Assembly (NCBI RefSeq): GCF_024763615.1
Contig: NC_077223.1
Span: 94,860,627-94,924,626, forward strand
Reading direction: 5' to 3'
Length of the DNA stretch: 64,000 nt
Origin: Phlebotomus papatasi
Lineage: Eukaryota; Arthropoda; Insecta; Diptera; Psychodidae
This document shows, in pieces, positions 35,101-44,998 of this stretch. The notes beneath the pieces were generated by a model. It saw only the letters and a list, made by a program, of their open reading frames with translations, ran no database searches and was not told the origin of the DNA. A program made the position numbers and the translations under genes. How positions within the stretch are numbered: position 1 is the first letter of the stretch; each line of letters begins with the position of its first letter.

Positions 35101-38064
35101 TCTGAATAGAATTTGGTTTACAATTTCTAGTTTAGTCTGGAAAATTTGCAATGTTTCAAAGAATTGTTACTTATATTTATAAGTCCGTTACTTGATCTAA
35201 AAATTATTTTACTAACCCAATTAAAACGGTTTATATTATATGGTCATTTGAATATTACAAGAACCATTTAAAATGAACATATTTTCTGCTCTAAAATTAT
35301 AAAATTTTAAATATCGAGTAAATTGTCCTTAGAACAGTGGAAGATCAAGATATCAACTATCCATCTAAAATCCAAACATTAAGCAATCATATTTAAACAT
35401 AATTTAGAAAGTGAAAAATTTCAAGTTTTTGACGTTACGTTATAGATGGCGGTTAGGTTTGAGTTTACTTAACATCACGCCGCCGTTTGTCCGTCCATGA
35501 GTCTGTCCGTCTATAATATGTTATCAGCTGTACAGTCCAAACGGTTAGAAATAGAGACTTGTGACCTTCGGAGGAACCCCCCCCATAAGTCGAAATTTCG
35601 AGTTTCTCGAAGCTGAAGTTTAACCATTGTAGAGGGCCTATTTTCAACCCATTTTTTTAATTTTGATTTTATGGAAAGGTGATCTTATTGAAATTTCCAA
35701 CACGGCTGTTATCGGTTTACAATCGATTCAATCGACCCTTAATTGATTTTACTCTTCCGAATATTGCTTTTCATTATTCGAAACTTTGTTACTAGGCTAG
35801 AGGTCAAACGTTAAAAAAATTTGAACTTCCGTTTCCTCGGTGACCCTTCTCCTCCATGAGTCGAAATTGTCCAGAAGTGTGTCTTCTACTTTTTCTCCCA
35901 CCCCTCTTTCCCACCAAAACTATGTTTCTTGATCTATTTGAAAATGGCTTAACCGATTTCTTTTGTTTTCGGATAGGAGAAGGCGCGCTACCCTCCTACG
36001 ACTCAAGCTTTGAACAACTCAATTTTCCCAATATATTTTTAATGAATTTAACTCATTCTAATATTATATTTTAATAGCTAGTCCAATGCCTCAAATTTCC
36101 TGAATAGATCCATGGCTCAAATCCATTACGAATATAGAAAAAAAGTGAGTTGTCCGAAGCTTGAGTCGTTCGCAAGTATGGCGCTTTCCCCTGTGTTTTA
36201 AAAAAAGGTAGTCCATATGTGAACACTTCGTCAATTGCGAAAGAGTACAATTGAGTGAGAGTCTACTGTATCTATGACTGGAAAATTCTAAATTTTGAGT
36301 TTTTCGAAGTCCAAGTTTGACCGTCCTGAAAGGGTATAGCCGGTATACCATATAGTCAACCGATTTAGTCAAATTTGAATTTTTTAAAAATCTGAGAAAT
36401 TGCGTACGCGGTTTCTGGTTTCATACTTAAAGTCATACTATTAACAAGCACGATATTGTTGCTTTTGTAATGCCTTAGAAACACCTTTTAGATCAGGAAA
36501 ATCACAGGAAATCAAAATTCACAACCCTTCCTTTCTCCCACATTTTGCATAATGTCTATTTAATTCTTTCGCACTTCAAATTAAATTGAGCTAAATTGCG
36601 AAAGAATGAAATAGCAAATGCAAAACATGTTAGAAAGACAGGGATTCAAATTTTGACTTCATGAAATTTTCCTGGTCTAAAAGATGTGCCTGAATAATGA
36701 TCTAGGATCCAGCTTGAATCGATACATCGGTGTACACACAAAAAATACTAAAAGCGATAATTCACGTAGTGCACTATATCTTGTAAGTTCGGGCATTCGG
36801 CAAAACCGGGACACACTTTGCCATCCCTTTTATCTCAAGCGTTAATCTTGTGTAGGGAAGGATGGGTCAGATTCACATATACATTAATTTCGAAGATACA
36901 CATTTTTGGGAAAATAAATGACTTCATATGAATTATGATACATATTTTTAGGTACCCAATTTCCAAAAGAAATGAGTTTAATTTATTTGGACATGGCTCA
37001 TATTGCCCCACCCTCTTTATAAGATTGATCAGTGTTTGCTGATAACACAACATTATGATAGCTCTGATTTTATGAAAAAATCACTCCTAAAAAGTGATTT
37101 ATGGTGTTATTCCAATGAAAAATGAAAAGGGGAAATCCGTCTCCTGAACATTTTTTTAGCACTTTGCTATTCTCAAGTGGGGCACTCAATGGGTCAAGTG
37201 GTAGAGCACTCGCTCTATGATGCAAGTGTCCCGGGTTCGAATCCCCTTTAGGCCACCAGGAATTTTTCTGGCGTTAAAGGTGTTCGGATTGCATCCAGTA
37301 AGCTTCACTGCACTTGATTCCACGGGGCATGGGACTGACAACCCCATCCCTGTATAAGAAAAAAGAATAATGGATGTCCCGAACTTCCCTTGTGGGAGCC
37401 CTAGTTCCTCCATGGAACGTTGTGCCACCATTATTATTATTATTATTATTCTCAGGTGCTTCTGCATAATTGACTATTCTTTGTATTGATTCCTGTCTCG
37501 ACTGCTTGGTGGTTTCAGAACATGCCAAGGACTGAAAAAATAGTCAAGACACGAACCAACACAAAGAAAATTCAGTAATGCAGAAGGACTTGAGAACAGT
37601 CATCATAGTCATGTACTAAAAAATATTTTCATTTTTAGTACTTTACTGTTCCCAAGTGCTTCTACATGATCGACTTTTCTTTGTGTTAGTCCTTATCACG
37701 ACTGTTTGGCGATTTTACAACACGGCTCGAACAGGGGAAAACAGTCGAGACAAGAACTAACACAAAGAAGAGTCGATAATGCAGAAACAGTTGAGAACAG
37801 TAAAGTACTAAAAAAGCATGTCGATTTCTCTTTGGAATAGGACCATTATATTACATTAGGAGCTCATTCAGACGTTTCAAAGGAATTAACAATTTATTTA
37901 TTGCATTCTTTCAGGATGGCTGCGTGGATAAGCTGAAGATGCGCGTAGAGTCCAACGCATCAATTCTGATTGGTGTGGGAATTGGAATAGCCTTCATCCA
38001 GATTCTAGGCATAATCCTAGCCTGTCTCCTCGCAAATGCCATTCGCAATGAAAATGCTAAATAA
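29148..38064 (+). CDS. Tetraspanin membrane protein
   Basis: Four phase-0 exons, 29148-29210, 33926-34114, 34194-34511 and 37915-38064, encode 239 residues, normal for the family. Tetraspanins are four-pass proteins that organise membrane microdomains. TM1 is about 10-33 (the start IKTILFIFNFIFA comes from exon 1), TM2 about 50-73, TM3 about 85-106 and TM4 about 205-230. The large extracellular loop holds the diagnostic CCG (142-144), PSCC (164-165), Cys177 and Cys193, six cysteines for three disulphides. The tail ends RNENAK. Exon 1 is 63 coding bases and lies 4.7 kb upstream. It is assigned because its ATG follows a plausible leader, the donor is GTGAGT, and it supplies the missing half of TM1. 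The small cytosolic loop has the usual GCYGAIRES. Which insect tetraspanin it is cannot be decided by eye. Confidence 0.9.
29720..30311. mobile_element. TTAACCCTTTAAGG family element carrying an inserted minisatellite element
   Basis: Left end TTAACCCTTAAACGACGAGA. Right end ATGGGACACCGGTGTTCC then CTTAAAGGGTTAA. At about 29777-29995 the family sequence is interrupted by the CGGGATTTTGGCTTT element. Lies in tetraspanin intron 1. Confidence 0.65.
29777..29995. mobile_element. Minisatellite-armed element, short copy nested in 29720-30311
   Basis: The left arm has about two units (CCCGAAAGCCAAAATCCCGA). The core is TTAAAAGTGTCATAGCTACT ... TGTGTCTTGGGAAATTATTC. The right arm has about four units (GGGATTTTGGCTTTCGGG), ending GGCTGCCACC. 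The core matches that of 31080-31480 in inverted orientation. Confidence 0.65.
31080..31487. mobile_element. Minisatellite-armed element, best-preserved copy
   Basis: Starts GGTGGCAGCCAAAATCCCGA and ends with the inverse TTTTGGCTGCCACC. Each arm is an array of about 15-bp units (CCAAAATCCCGAAAG on the left, GGGATTTTGGCTTTC on the right, about seven units per arm). The arms flank a core of about 130 bp containing TTTCCCGAGATACAGAAG and TGTGGGAGTAGCTATGACAC. Open frames in it only reflect the 15-bp periodicity. Confidence 0.7.
32398..32843. mobile_element. TIR element CTACACAGAAAAAAATATTT
   Basis: Ends are inverted over about 50 bp (TTTTGTAAAATTGTTC .. AATGTTTGTGAATTC against GAAATTCACGAACATT .. 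AACAATTTTACGAAAT), finishing TTTTTCAGTGTAG. The interior repeats GTAAATGTTTG-like blocks in both orientations. A 128-codon open frame inside has no recognisable domain and follows the repeat, so I do not call it a gene. Confidence 0.65.
32866..33120. mobile_element. MITE, CACTGAGA family, single copy
   Basis: 255 bp, CACTGAGAAAAAAAACGTGG to GGATTTCTCTCAGTG. It is nearly identical in layout to the two halves of the 15666-16198 palindrome. Confidence 0.75.
35975..36193. mobile_element. TIR element, GGGGAAGGTGCGCTACC family, copy 2
   Basis: Left end AGGAGAAGGCGCGCTACCCT. Right end GAAGCTTGAGTCGTTCGC then GGCGCTTTCCCCT. The interior matches 9302-9530 throughout (for example TTCAATGCCTCAAATTT against GTCCAATGCCTCAAATTT). 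Confidence 0.6.
36471..36693. mobile_element. MITE of the CACACCTTTTAGATCAGG family
   Basis: Left CACCTTTTAGATCAGGAAAA, right TTTTCCTGGTCTAAAAGATG. The inner halves AAATCAAAATTCACA/TTCAAATTTTGACTTC are inverted. Same family as 2311-2570 and 61264-61525. Confidence 0.65.
37151..37624. mobile_element. Palindromic MITE interrupted by a SINE
   Basis: Left arm begins TTTTTTTAGCACTTTGCTAT. Right arm ends GAGAACAGTCATCATAG ... GTACTAAAAAA. Without the SINE (37180-37447) it resembles the intact neighbour at 37632-37815, with CTTTGTATTGATTCCTGTCT inverted against GACACGAACCAACACAAAG. Confidence 0.6.
37180..37447 (+). mobile_element. tRNA-derived SINE with (ATT)n tail
   Basis: The head is tRNA-like, with an A box in TCAAGTGGTAGAGCACTCGC and a B box in GGGTTCGAATCCC. 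A unique body follows, and the tail is ATT repeated about seven times. It is flanked by an imperfect 11-bp target duplication, ATTCTCAAGTG (37169-37179) and ATTCTCAGGTG (37448-37458). Not a functional tRNA, because no acceptor stem pairs. Confidence 0.8.
37632..37815. mobile_element. Palindromic MITE TTTTTAGTACTTTACTGTTC, intact copy
   Basis: About 184 bp hairpin. Left arm TTTTTAGTACTTTACTGTTC then ATCGACTTTTCTTTGTGTTA. Right arm TAACACAAAGAAGAGTCGAT then GAGAACAGTAAAGTACTAAA. Related copies are 37151-37624 and 63379-63590. Confidence 0.75.
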
Positions 38065-38723
38065 AATGGACCATGAAGAAATGCAACGCTCCATCAAATA
38101 CAAAAGACAACCACATGGAAAATCAAACTTCCACATATTATTTACAAAAAAAAAAGAAACCAAAAATAATGAAAAGCGAAGGAAGGAACATTTTTTCTCT
38201 ACTTCCCATCGAAAATCATACACACAATTTTTTGTCCTAGCCGTAGAAGATTTTCTCCAAATTCACAAGAGCTTCTTGCAACCAGTTTATTAATTTCTTT
38301 TCTACGTGGAACATTATTAGAATGTCTTTAGGATATAAAGTAAGATTTTAATATTGGCCTTAGAATGTAGATTTTTAGAACATTAAATCGTCTTTGATCA
38401 ATTAAGTCTTGTTGCAGTGAAAAAAGTTGATTGAAAAATGTTGGAAATTATTGATGGAGATTCAGTATATTTCGTTGAAAAATTGATCTAATATCCGTAG
38501 ATTTGTGGGACTTTTGAGACGAAATAACACGTAGGATTCCAGCTGTTTGAGATAAGCCTTAACCTCTCTACCTCAGTTTTTGCGTTGAAAAGTTTTATTA
38601 AAATGAATTGTTGAGGTTATTTCGTCTCGATACATGGTTAGAATCGTTAGAATGCTTCTTAAAATATTAATTTAATAATGACATTTTTATGTAAAATGTA
38701 ATGTAAACTGAGTTCTAGCTGTA

Positions 38724-38729
38724 AATAAA
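38724..38729 (+). terminator. AATAAA polyadenylation signal, tetraspanin
   Basis: 660 bases after the stop codon. It is the first perfect signal I noticed in the 3' flank. Confidence 0.4.
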
Positions 38730-38984
38730 TCTAACTCTAAAATTTAATTTTTTCTTTTAATTTTTGTAAATCGTCTGCAAAGCTGATTGAATTTTCTGTC
38801 TCAACTTTTGAACTTTTTCAAGTTGAATAGTGCTCAAGACTAAGAAAAAATCCTTTTAATCTGTAGCACCAAACTCTAAAAGTTAACTGAAATTTATAAC
38901 TGATTCTAAAAAAAAAATAAGTTTTACCTATATTTAAGTGGAACTGAGTCATATCAGAATGTAATTTAGCTTGCCAATCTGTTT

Positions 38985-39175
38985 GTGCAGTTAAATTATA
39001 TCACGATAGGATAAATTAAGCTCATTCAAAACCTGCTCCAAATGGAAATTTTTCGCTATTCCAAATGGAAACATCATTGTTTTCACAATAAATACAGTAC
39101 TAAATTATTATATTTATATATTTTTTGTACCTCAGTTTCATTATTTAGCTAATTTTGCTCCAAATAAAGCGAAAA
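38985..39175. repeat. Dispersed repeat, copy 1 (inverse of 43890-44050)
   Basis: Contains CCTGCTCCAAATGGAAATTT and TTCCAAATGGAAACATCAT. The block ending CAGTTTCATTATTTAGC is found inverted at 43890-44050. The two copies flank Pgk in opposite orientation. Confidence 0.55.
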
Positions 39176-39601
39176 TGCAGTCATATTCACAAATTTTAAT
39201 TTGTTAATTTCTCAGAAAAATTAAAAGTGCACATTTTCACCATCGAATTTTTCATCGATCGACCATGTTTTCCAATGAAAAACACAATGAGGTGCCTGTT
39301 GTTTATTCGTTTTGTTAAACATTTATGTCATATTTCTAGCTAATTTTAATTAAATTAAGTTTTAATCTTTATTGTTAATGGTACGTGAAGTTTTCAAATG
39401 AAATAATTATTTATTTCGTGAACAAAAAGAGTTTTTCTGAAGTGTCTGCAAATGCTTCAATTGGAAACCCCGGAAATATGATTTTTTGGAGAGATTTTGT
39501 TATTGTCTCAGATGGAAAGGACAAAAGACCAGGAATATGAACAAATCCTGCACTCAAGAGCAGCTCAACAAAGTTTTGGGCGCCTTTCGTCGCGGTTTCA
39601 C

Positions 39602-40785
39602 TTACACAGTAAAAACTTTTGGACACTGACCAAAATATTGGAACAAGTTTTCCTTGGAACAAATTTTTTTGGATTCGATTTGCACCTAGAAAAGATACTT
39701 TTTTGTTCCAAAAAGTTTTCTTTATAGTTTTGTTATGAAATACGGTTATAATTTTGCTAGAGTTTTCTTTTGGAACCCTTTTATACGGTGAAATGTTTAC
39801 AAATTTGAGTTGATTTCGTTTAATACAAATTTGTTCCTGAAAGTTGGAATAGAATTTGTTGCACTCGGTTGTTTTGTTCCCACTGTCAGGAACAAATTGG
39901 TACATTTTATTTATAAAAATATTTGAAAATATATGAAAAAATTGAAAATCTTTATGATTTTCAAGTCGTCTCTTACCTCGTCCCTTTGCCTTCTCCCGAC
40001 CCACTATCCTGCATTTAAAATTCAAATTTAGAATAAATATGTTTATAGTGTATTTGCTATGTTATGGAAACGACTATGTATTATGGTTTGGGATGCATTT
40101 TAAATAATTAAATTTAAAAAAATATTATTTCTACATCTGTAACATATTTGTTCCAAAAATTTTCGGTGTGCGTGAACGAGGTAATTTTTGGAACAAAATT
40201 GTTACTCATATGGGGAATCTTTTTGTTCCCATTGTCGGGAACAAATTTGTGTAAAAGATTTCGTCTTACAGTTAAGGCCTATACTTCAGTCGAGATGGAT
40301 TTCGGTGGTGAAAGTTCATAAGGAACATCAAATAAAAATCAACTTGAGAGTGTTTTATACAGATGCGTGCATGATGAAATCATATGCGAGTGCTGGCAGC
40401 AGGAGAGGAAGGGAATCTCGAATTAAAAAAGTGAAACCATGTAGCACGAAAATTGCCACAGATTTGGCGTCCTCTTCGTTTCGTTAGTGACGGGTGACTG
40501 AGTGTGAGAGGAGGAGGGATACGATTTTATACTAGACGAGCTAATATATTGGAACAAATTCGTTACTAATATTGGATATCTTTTTGTTCATCCTAGAAGG
40601 TACAAATTTGTTCCAAAAATTTTCGGTGTCCGTGGATGAGCTACATTTTGGAATAAGTTCGTTACTAATATTGGGTATCTTTTTGAGTATTGTAAAATGA
40701 ACAAGATTAATGCCAAAAATTATGGTGTCCGTGGACGAGCTAATTTTTAGAACAAATATGTGCCGAATTTTTTACCGTATACACT
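39602..40785. mobile_element. TIR element with internal TTGGAACAAA repeats
   Basis: The left end CACAGTAAAAACTTTTGGAC is inverted against the right end AATTTTTTACCGTATACACTG. The interior holds several tandem-like copies of a unit of about 80 bp (TCGGTGTCCGTGNACGAGCT, TTTTTGGAACAAA, GATATCTTTTTGTTCC) at 40140-40250, 40540-40620 and 40620-40760. Long open frames inside (one of 204 codons on the minus strand) show no conserved domain. Confidence 0.55.
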
Positions 40786-41504
40786 GTCTCCAATTAGAAA
40801 CTTTCCCTTGTCTCCATTTGGATTAATTTGTTTCCAATAGAAGCATTTTGCACTTGTGTATTTTTCTTGTATTTAAGAAGTTTTCAAATTATATCTAAAG
40901 AATTTTCACTATTTAATTCTCTTCAGAAAAAAATGAACTTAATATGTGTTGAATCTTCTGTCAAAGTTAAAGCGTCTGGAAATGGTTTTGAATTAGGACA
41001 TTTACCCTTAAGCTCAATTTTATTTAAAAATAATGTAAACGGTTTACAATAAAGTTAGGTTCATGTTTTGACCATTTTTAATTAATATTTTAAATGAGGC
41101 AACAAACTTTTGATTTCTCAATAATTACCAACTTTTGGAAAACAATTATTTTTGATATGAAATAAAATTAATTTTTTTTTTTTTTGAAAAATATAAATAA
41201 AATTTACGGATTACAGGGAACTCATTTGGAAAAAGAAAAATTTGAAAAAGTAATTTTTTCTTTCATTTTTTTCACTTGTTTTCTCACGCATGCATTAGGC
41301 AACTATTGACACTCACTGTAGATGAAAAATCCCAATTCCAAAGGTGCCCCACTTTCAAAGGTTCCCCACTTTCCCCTAAAAACCAAAAAAAGTCTCTGTC
41401 CTTATTTTTTCCAGTGTATTCAACGTCTCTTGATTTTCAAATTCAAACTAAAAGCCTGTCAAATTCCCAAGAAAACAAATCAAGTGTTCAATTCAAACAA
41501 AAAT

Positions 41505-41510
41505 TTTATT
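41505..41510 (-). terminator. AATAAA polyadenylation signal, Pgk
   Basis: TTTATT on the plus strand, about 95 bases beyond the Pgk stop codon. Confidence 0.45.
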
Positions 41511-41604
41511 TTTTCTCAAAGAAAAATCACGATTATGCCGAATTCATGGATTTTTTGCCTTATTACTGCTATTTTGGGATGATATTGTCCTAGACACTGT
41601 GTCT

Positions 41605-42976
41605 TTAGGCGTTGCTAAGAGCTGCGACTCCTGGCAGAGTTTTGCCTTCCAAGAGTTCCAGCGAGGCTCCGCCTCCGGTGGAAACATGTGAAACGGAGCT
41701 TTCTGTGCCCCATTTCGCGCAACAGGAAGCTGTATCTCCGCCTCCGATGATTGTAACACATCCAGCTTTGGTGGCATTCACCACTCCGTCCATGAAGGAC
41801 TTGGTGCCCTGGGCAAAGTTGGGGAATTCGAAGACTCCTGGAGGACTGGAGAGAGGAAACAAAAGATTATCAGGAAAAATGCCTGAGATGAATTTTTTTG
41901 AGAGGCTTACCCATTCCACACGATAATCTTGGCACGAGCAATTGGAGCAGCAAAGAGTTCACGGGATTTGGGACCTACATCGAGACCCATCCAACCATCA
42001 GGAACCCCCGATTCCACAGAAGCTTCTCCCACTTTGGCATCCTCTCCAAATTTGTCTCCCGTGACAAAGTCCACGGGGAGATGGAGCTGAACATTGTTCT
42101 TCTTGGCTTTATCCACGAGATTCTGCACAATCTTGGCACCATCCTCATCGAAGAGAGAAGCTCCAATCTTCATGCCATTGAGGACTTTCAAAAAGGTAAA
42201 AGCCATTCCTCCTCCAATGATCATCTCATTCACCTTGTCCAGCAGATTCTCAATGAGTTGGATCTTATCAGCTACCTTGGCACCGCCAAGTATAGCTAAG
42301 AAGGGCCTCGGTGGGTTATCCAGAGCCTGTGAGAAGTATTTAAGCTCCTTGTTCAGCAGCAATCCAGCTGCTCTCTGTGGGAATCCCTCTCCCATCATGG
42401 AACTATGAGCTCGATGGGCTGTCCCAAAGGCGTCATTTACGTATACATCTCCCAATTTCCGCAGACTCTCCCGGAAAGCAGCCACTTTCTCCGGAGCTGC
42501 TTTAACTTTGGCTCCAGTTGCATCAACTCCTTTGCCTTCTTCTTCCACGTAGTACCTCAGATTTTCCAGCAGAATGACACTCCCAGCTGGTGGATCCTGG
42601 CATGCAGCTTCCACCTCAGCACCAACACAGTCACTGACAAACTTTACGTCCTTCTTCAGGAGACTCTTGAGCTCCTCAGCCACAGGAGCAAGAGTATACT
42701 TGGCATTTTTGCATCCATCCGGTCGCCCAAGATGAGACATCAGCACCACAGACTTGGCTCCCTTGTCCAGAGCATACTTTACACTGTCCAGAGCAGCCAC
42801 AATCCTCTGGTTGCTGGTAATCTTGCCCTCCTTGATGGGAACATTGAAGTCCACCCTGCAAAAAATACTCCATCATCAAGCCCCACTTCAGACGCCTTTT
42901 CTACCCAAACTCACCTCATGAGGACTCTCTTTCCTGCCAAATCCACCTTCTCGATACTCAACTTATTGAGAGCCAT
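41605..42976 (-). CDS. Pgk: Phosphoglycerate kinase
   Basis: Exons 42976-42915, 42855-41911 and 41845-41605 (minus strand) encode 415 residues, the usual length. The enzyme transfers phosphate from 1,3-bisphosphoglycerate to ADP in cytosolic glycolysis. The N-terminal domain has DFNVP, the substrate-binding SHLGRP and the NDAFGTAHRAHSS motif. The C-terminal nucleotide domain has GGAKVADK, GGGMAFTFLK, GPPGVFE, GGGDTASCCAKWG and the nucleotide-binding STGGGASLELLEG. The introns are short (59 and 65 bases), with matching phases (AG|G and GG|T). The start is set at MALNKLSIEK, as in other animal Pgks. The frame is open for a further 64 codons upstream from an ATG at 43168. A possible splice acceptor (AATTTACAG) between the two suggests a 5' UTR intron. 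Confidence 0.96.
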
Positions 42977-43889
42977 TCCGTGCCTGACCAGAAATCTGTA
43001 AATTGTGGAGAAATTTGCTCTTTTTGGGGACCTTCCACCGAACTCGCCGAGTAAATTTTTGACAGTACGTGTTGTGAATGTCAGCGCAAGGTCAATGGGT
43101 AGAACAGTACAGTGAGGAAAATAAGGACGCAATTCTCCTGAAGAAAATGCCCCAAGAAACATTTTCATTTCTCGTGTAATTCACGTCAGGTACAGTATTT
43201 TTGAGGCAAAAATCAACCAAGATCAAATTGATAAAATATAAAAAGATCACTGCAGTAGAGTCTCTCAAATCTGAGTCTCTCAAATTCGAACGCCGTTTGG
43301 ATTCAAAATGTCAATTTGTGAGGTTATGTTAGAAAGTTCGTATTCTAGGTGAATGAAAATCATATATATGTGCTTCTTCCTGAGTGTTTACATACATTAT
43401 TATCGTACAAAATGAAAAGGAAGTATGTTATCACTAAAACTTGCGGGAAAGCACGAGACTTTGATTCAAAGTACAATTTAATCTCACATAAATTTCGTTG
43501 GTATATATGAAAATATATATATGAATATAATTATAATTATAATATATATGAATAAATAATATATGAAAATATATATATAATATATGAAAATTTGAAACTT
43601 TTACAGGAAAATATATTGATATGAGTCCTAAAATCCTTACCAAAATGCTAGGAAAAAGGAAAAGCAATAGAAATTGGCTTTTTGCTACAAAAATCTGTAA
43701 AAATTCTAGTCAGCAATTTTTGTCATTTTACAGAAAATGTATATAAAAATGACAAGAAAATGAGAAAATATTTAATGGCAAATTAATTTATGAGTCCTAG
43801 AACTGCTGTAGAATTCTTACGGAACGAAAAACTATTGAAGAAATGCTTTTTTGTTGATAATATCAGCGCTGGCATTTTATCCAACTTTG

Positions 43890-44050
43890 GTATTTTACGT
43901 GATTTTTTTTGGCTAAATAATGAAACAGAGGTAATAGAAAATATATAAATAAAAATTTAATACTGTATTTATCATGGAAAAATGATGTTTCCATTTGGAG
44001 TAGCGCGAAATTTCCATTTGGAACAGGTTTTGAATTAGCTTAATTTACCC
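43890..44050. repeat. Dispersed repeat, copy 2 (inverse of 38985-39175)
   Basis: GGCTAAATAATGAAACAGAG, TAATACTGTATTTATCATGG and TTTCCATTTGGAACAGGTTT are the inverse of blocks at 38985-39175. Confidence 0.55.
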
Positions 44051-44847
44051 TAAAGTGATTTTTGATCAAATTTACTATTTTAAATTATTATTATTAATTA
44101 TTCGCTCTCCAAAAATATTTAAAATGAGGCCACCTTGCTGTCTCCGGATCCAGATGAATTTTTTCCTCAATTAAACACTATTTTTGGACTTCTAAACTGT
44201 TGCAAAAAAAAAACGAGCAGTAAAAAATTTAAAATGGGCAGTAAAAAATTAAAAATGAGCAGTAAAATATCTAATTATGGTTAGTAAAAAACTTAAATCT
44301 TTACAAAAATGGGTCTAACTTATATATTTAATATTTAAAATTGTTTCAGATAGAATGAAAAGACCTTTATTTTTCTTTTTCCCAAATTTGGACGATAATA
44401 TCGCTGTTTCAAATTTTTTTGTTACTGCTCAATTTTAACTTTTTACTGCTTATATATACAATTTCCTAAACTGTTTATTGAAAAAGGATACACTACCCAG
44501 TGACCTGGGCTATGTTTACACTGTGAGACTGATGTTCGACTCTAAACTCAGCCTAAATTCCTTATTTTTATAAATTGTAAAATACATGAAAGACAAGATT
44601 TCTAAAACGCACTCAGCTGTCATTTTCTCATGGCTATTATTAGATATTTTTCTTGTAAAATTTGACAATTTTAGAAGTGTTTTCTTGTGAATATACAGTA
44701 CACAGCGTCAGGGTGACGAAAAAGCTTCAGTGAAACATTGTAGAGTGATTTGAATGCCAAGAAAGCAAATGAATCCTCATAAAAATGTCTGCTGATCCGT
44801 GGCTCACCCCTTTCCGATCCGCGGAACACACAAAACACTGCATCCTT

Positions 44848-44998
44848 GAATTTAAACCAGAGGTGTGCAAAAACCGTTGAAACCGGATAAACGTCAAAAT
44901 AAGTTTGTTCTATTAGTGTTTTTACCATTGATGTACATGTTTCTTTTGACGTTTATTCGGTTTGAACGGTTTTTGCACGCCTCTGATTTAAACCTATA
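44848..44998. repeat. About 150-bp hairpin element
   Basis: Left arm TTTAAACCAGAGGTGTGCAA then AACCGGATAAACGTCAAAA. Right arm TTTTGACGTTTATTCGGTTT then GGTTTTTGCACGCCTCTGAT. The stem is about 55 bp, so the unit is mostly stem. Confidence 0.7.

Larger units (their letters stand above)
34512..37914. other. Tetraspanin intron 3, repeat-filled
   Basis: 3.4 kb intron. After AT-rich unique sequence it has a GTCCGTC-rich dispersed repeat (about 35450-35760; similar motifs near 20430, 49840 and 50430). Then come TIR elements at 35975-36193, 36471-36693, 37151-37624 (with a SINE inside) and 37632-37815. No gene. Confidence 0.6.
38065..41604. other. Region of convergent tetraspanin and Pgk 3' ends
   Basis: The tetraspanin 3' UTR runs to about 38730. 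A repeat rich in CCAAATGGAAA (38985-39175) follows, and its inverted copy lies at about 43890-44050 beyond Pgk. Then comes the 39602-40785 element, then AT-rich sequence to the Pgk 3' UTR (AATAAA on the minus strand at 41510-41505). No further gene is supported. Confidence 0.55.

Noticed and set aside
37190..37262. Possible tRNA gene
   Set aside because: The A and B boxes are present, but the acceptor ends do not pair, and the sequence continues into a SINE body with an ATT tail and target duplication.
39411..40025. Minus-strand open frame of 204 codons
   Set aside because: It lies inside the TIR element 39602-40785, the sequence is low in conserved-looking motifs, there are no splice or start signals, and it repeats TTGGAACAAA blocks.
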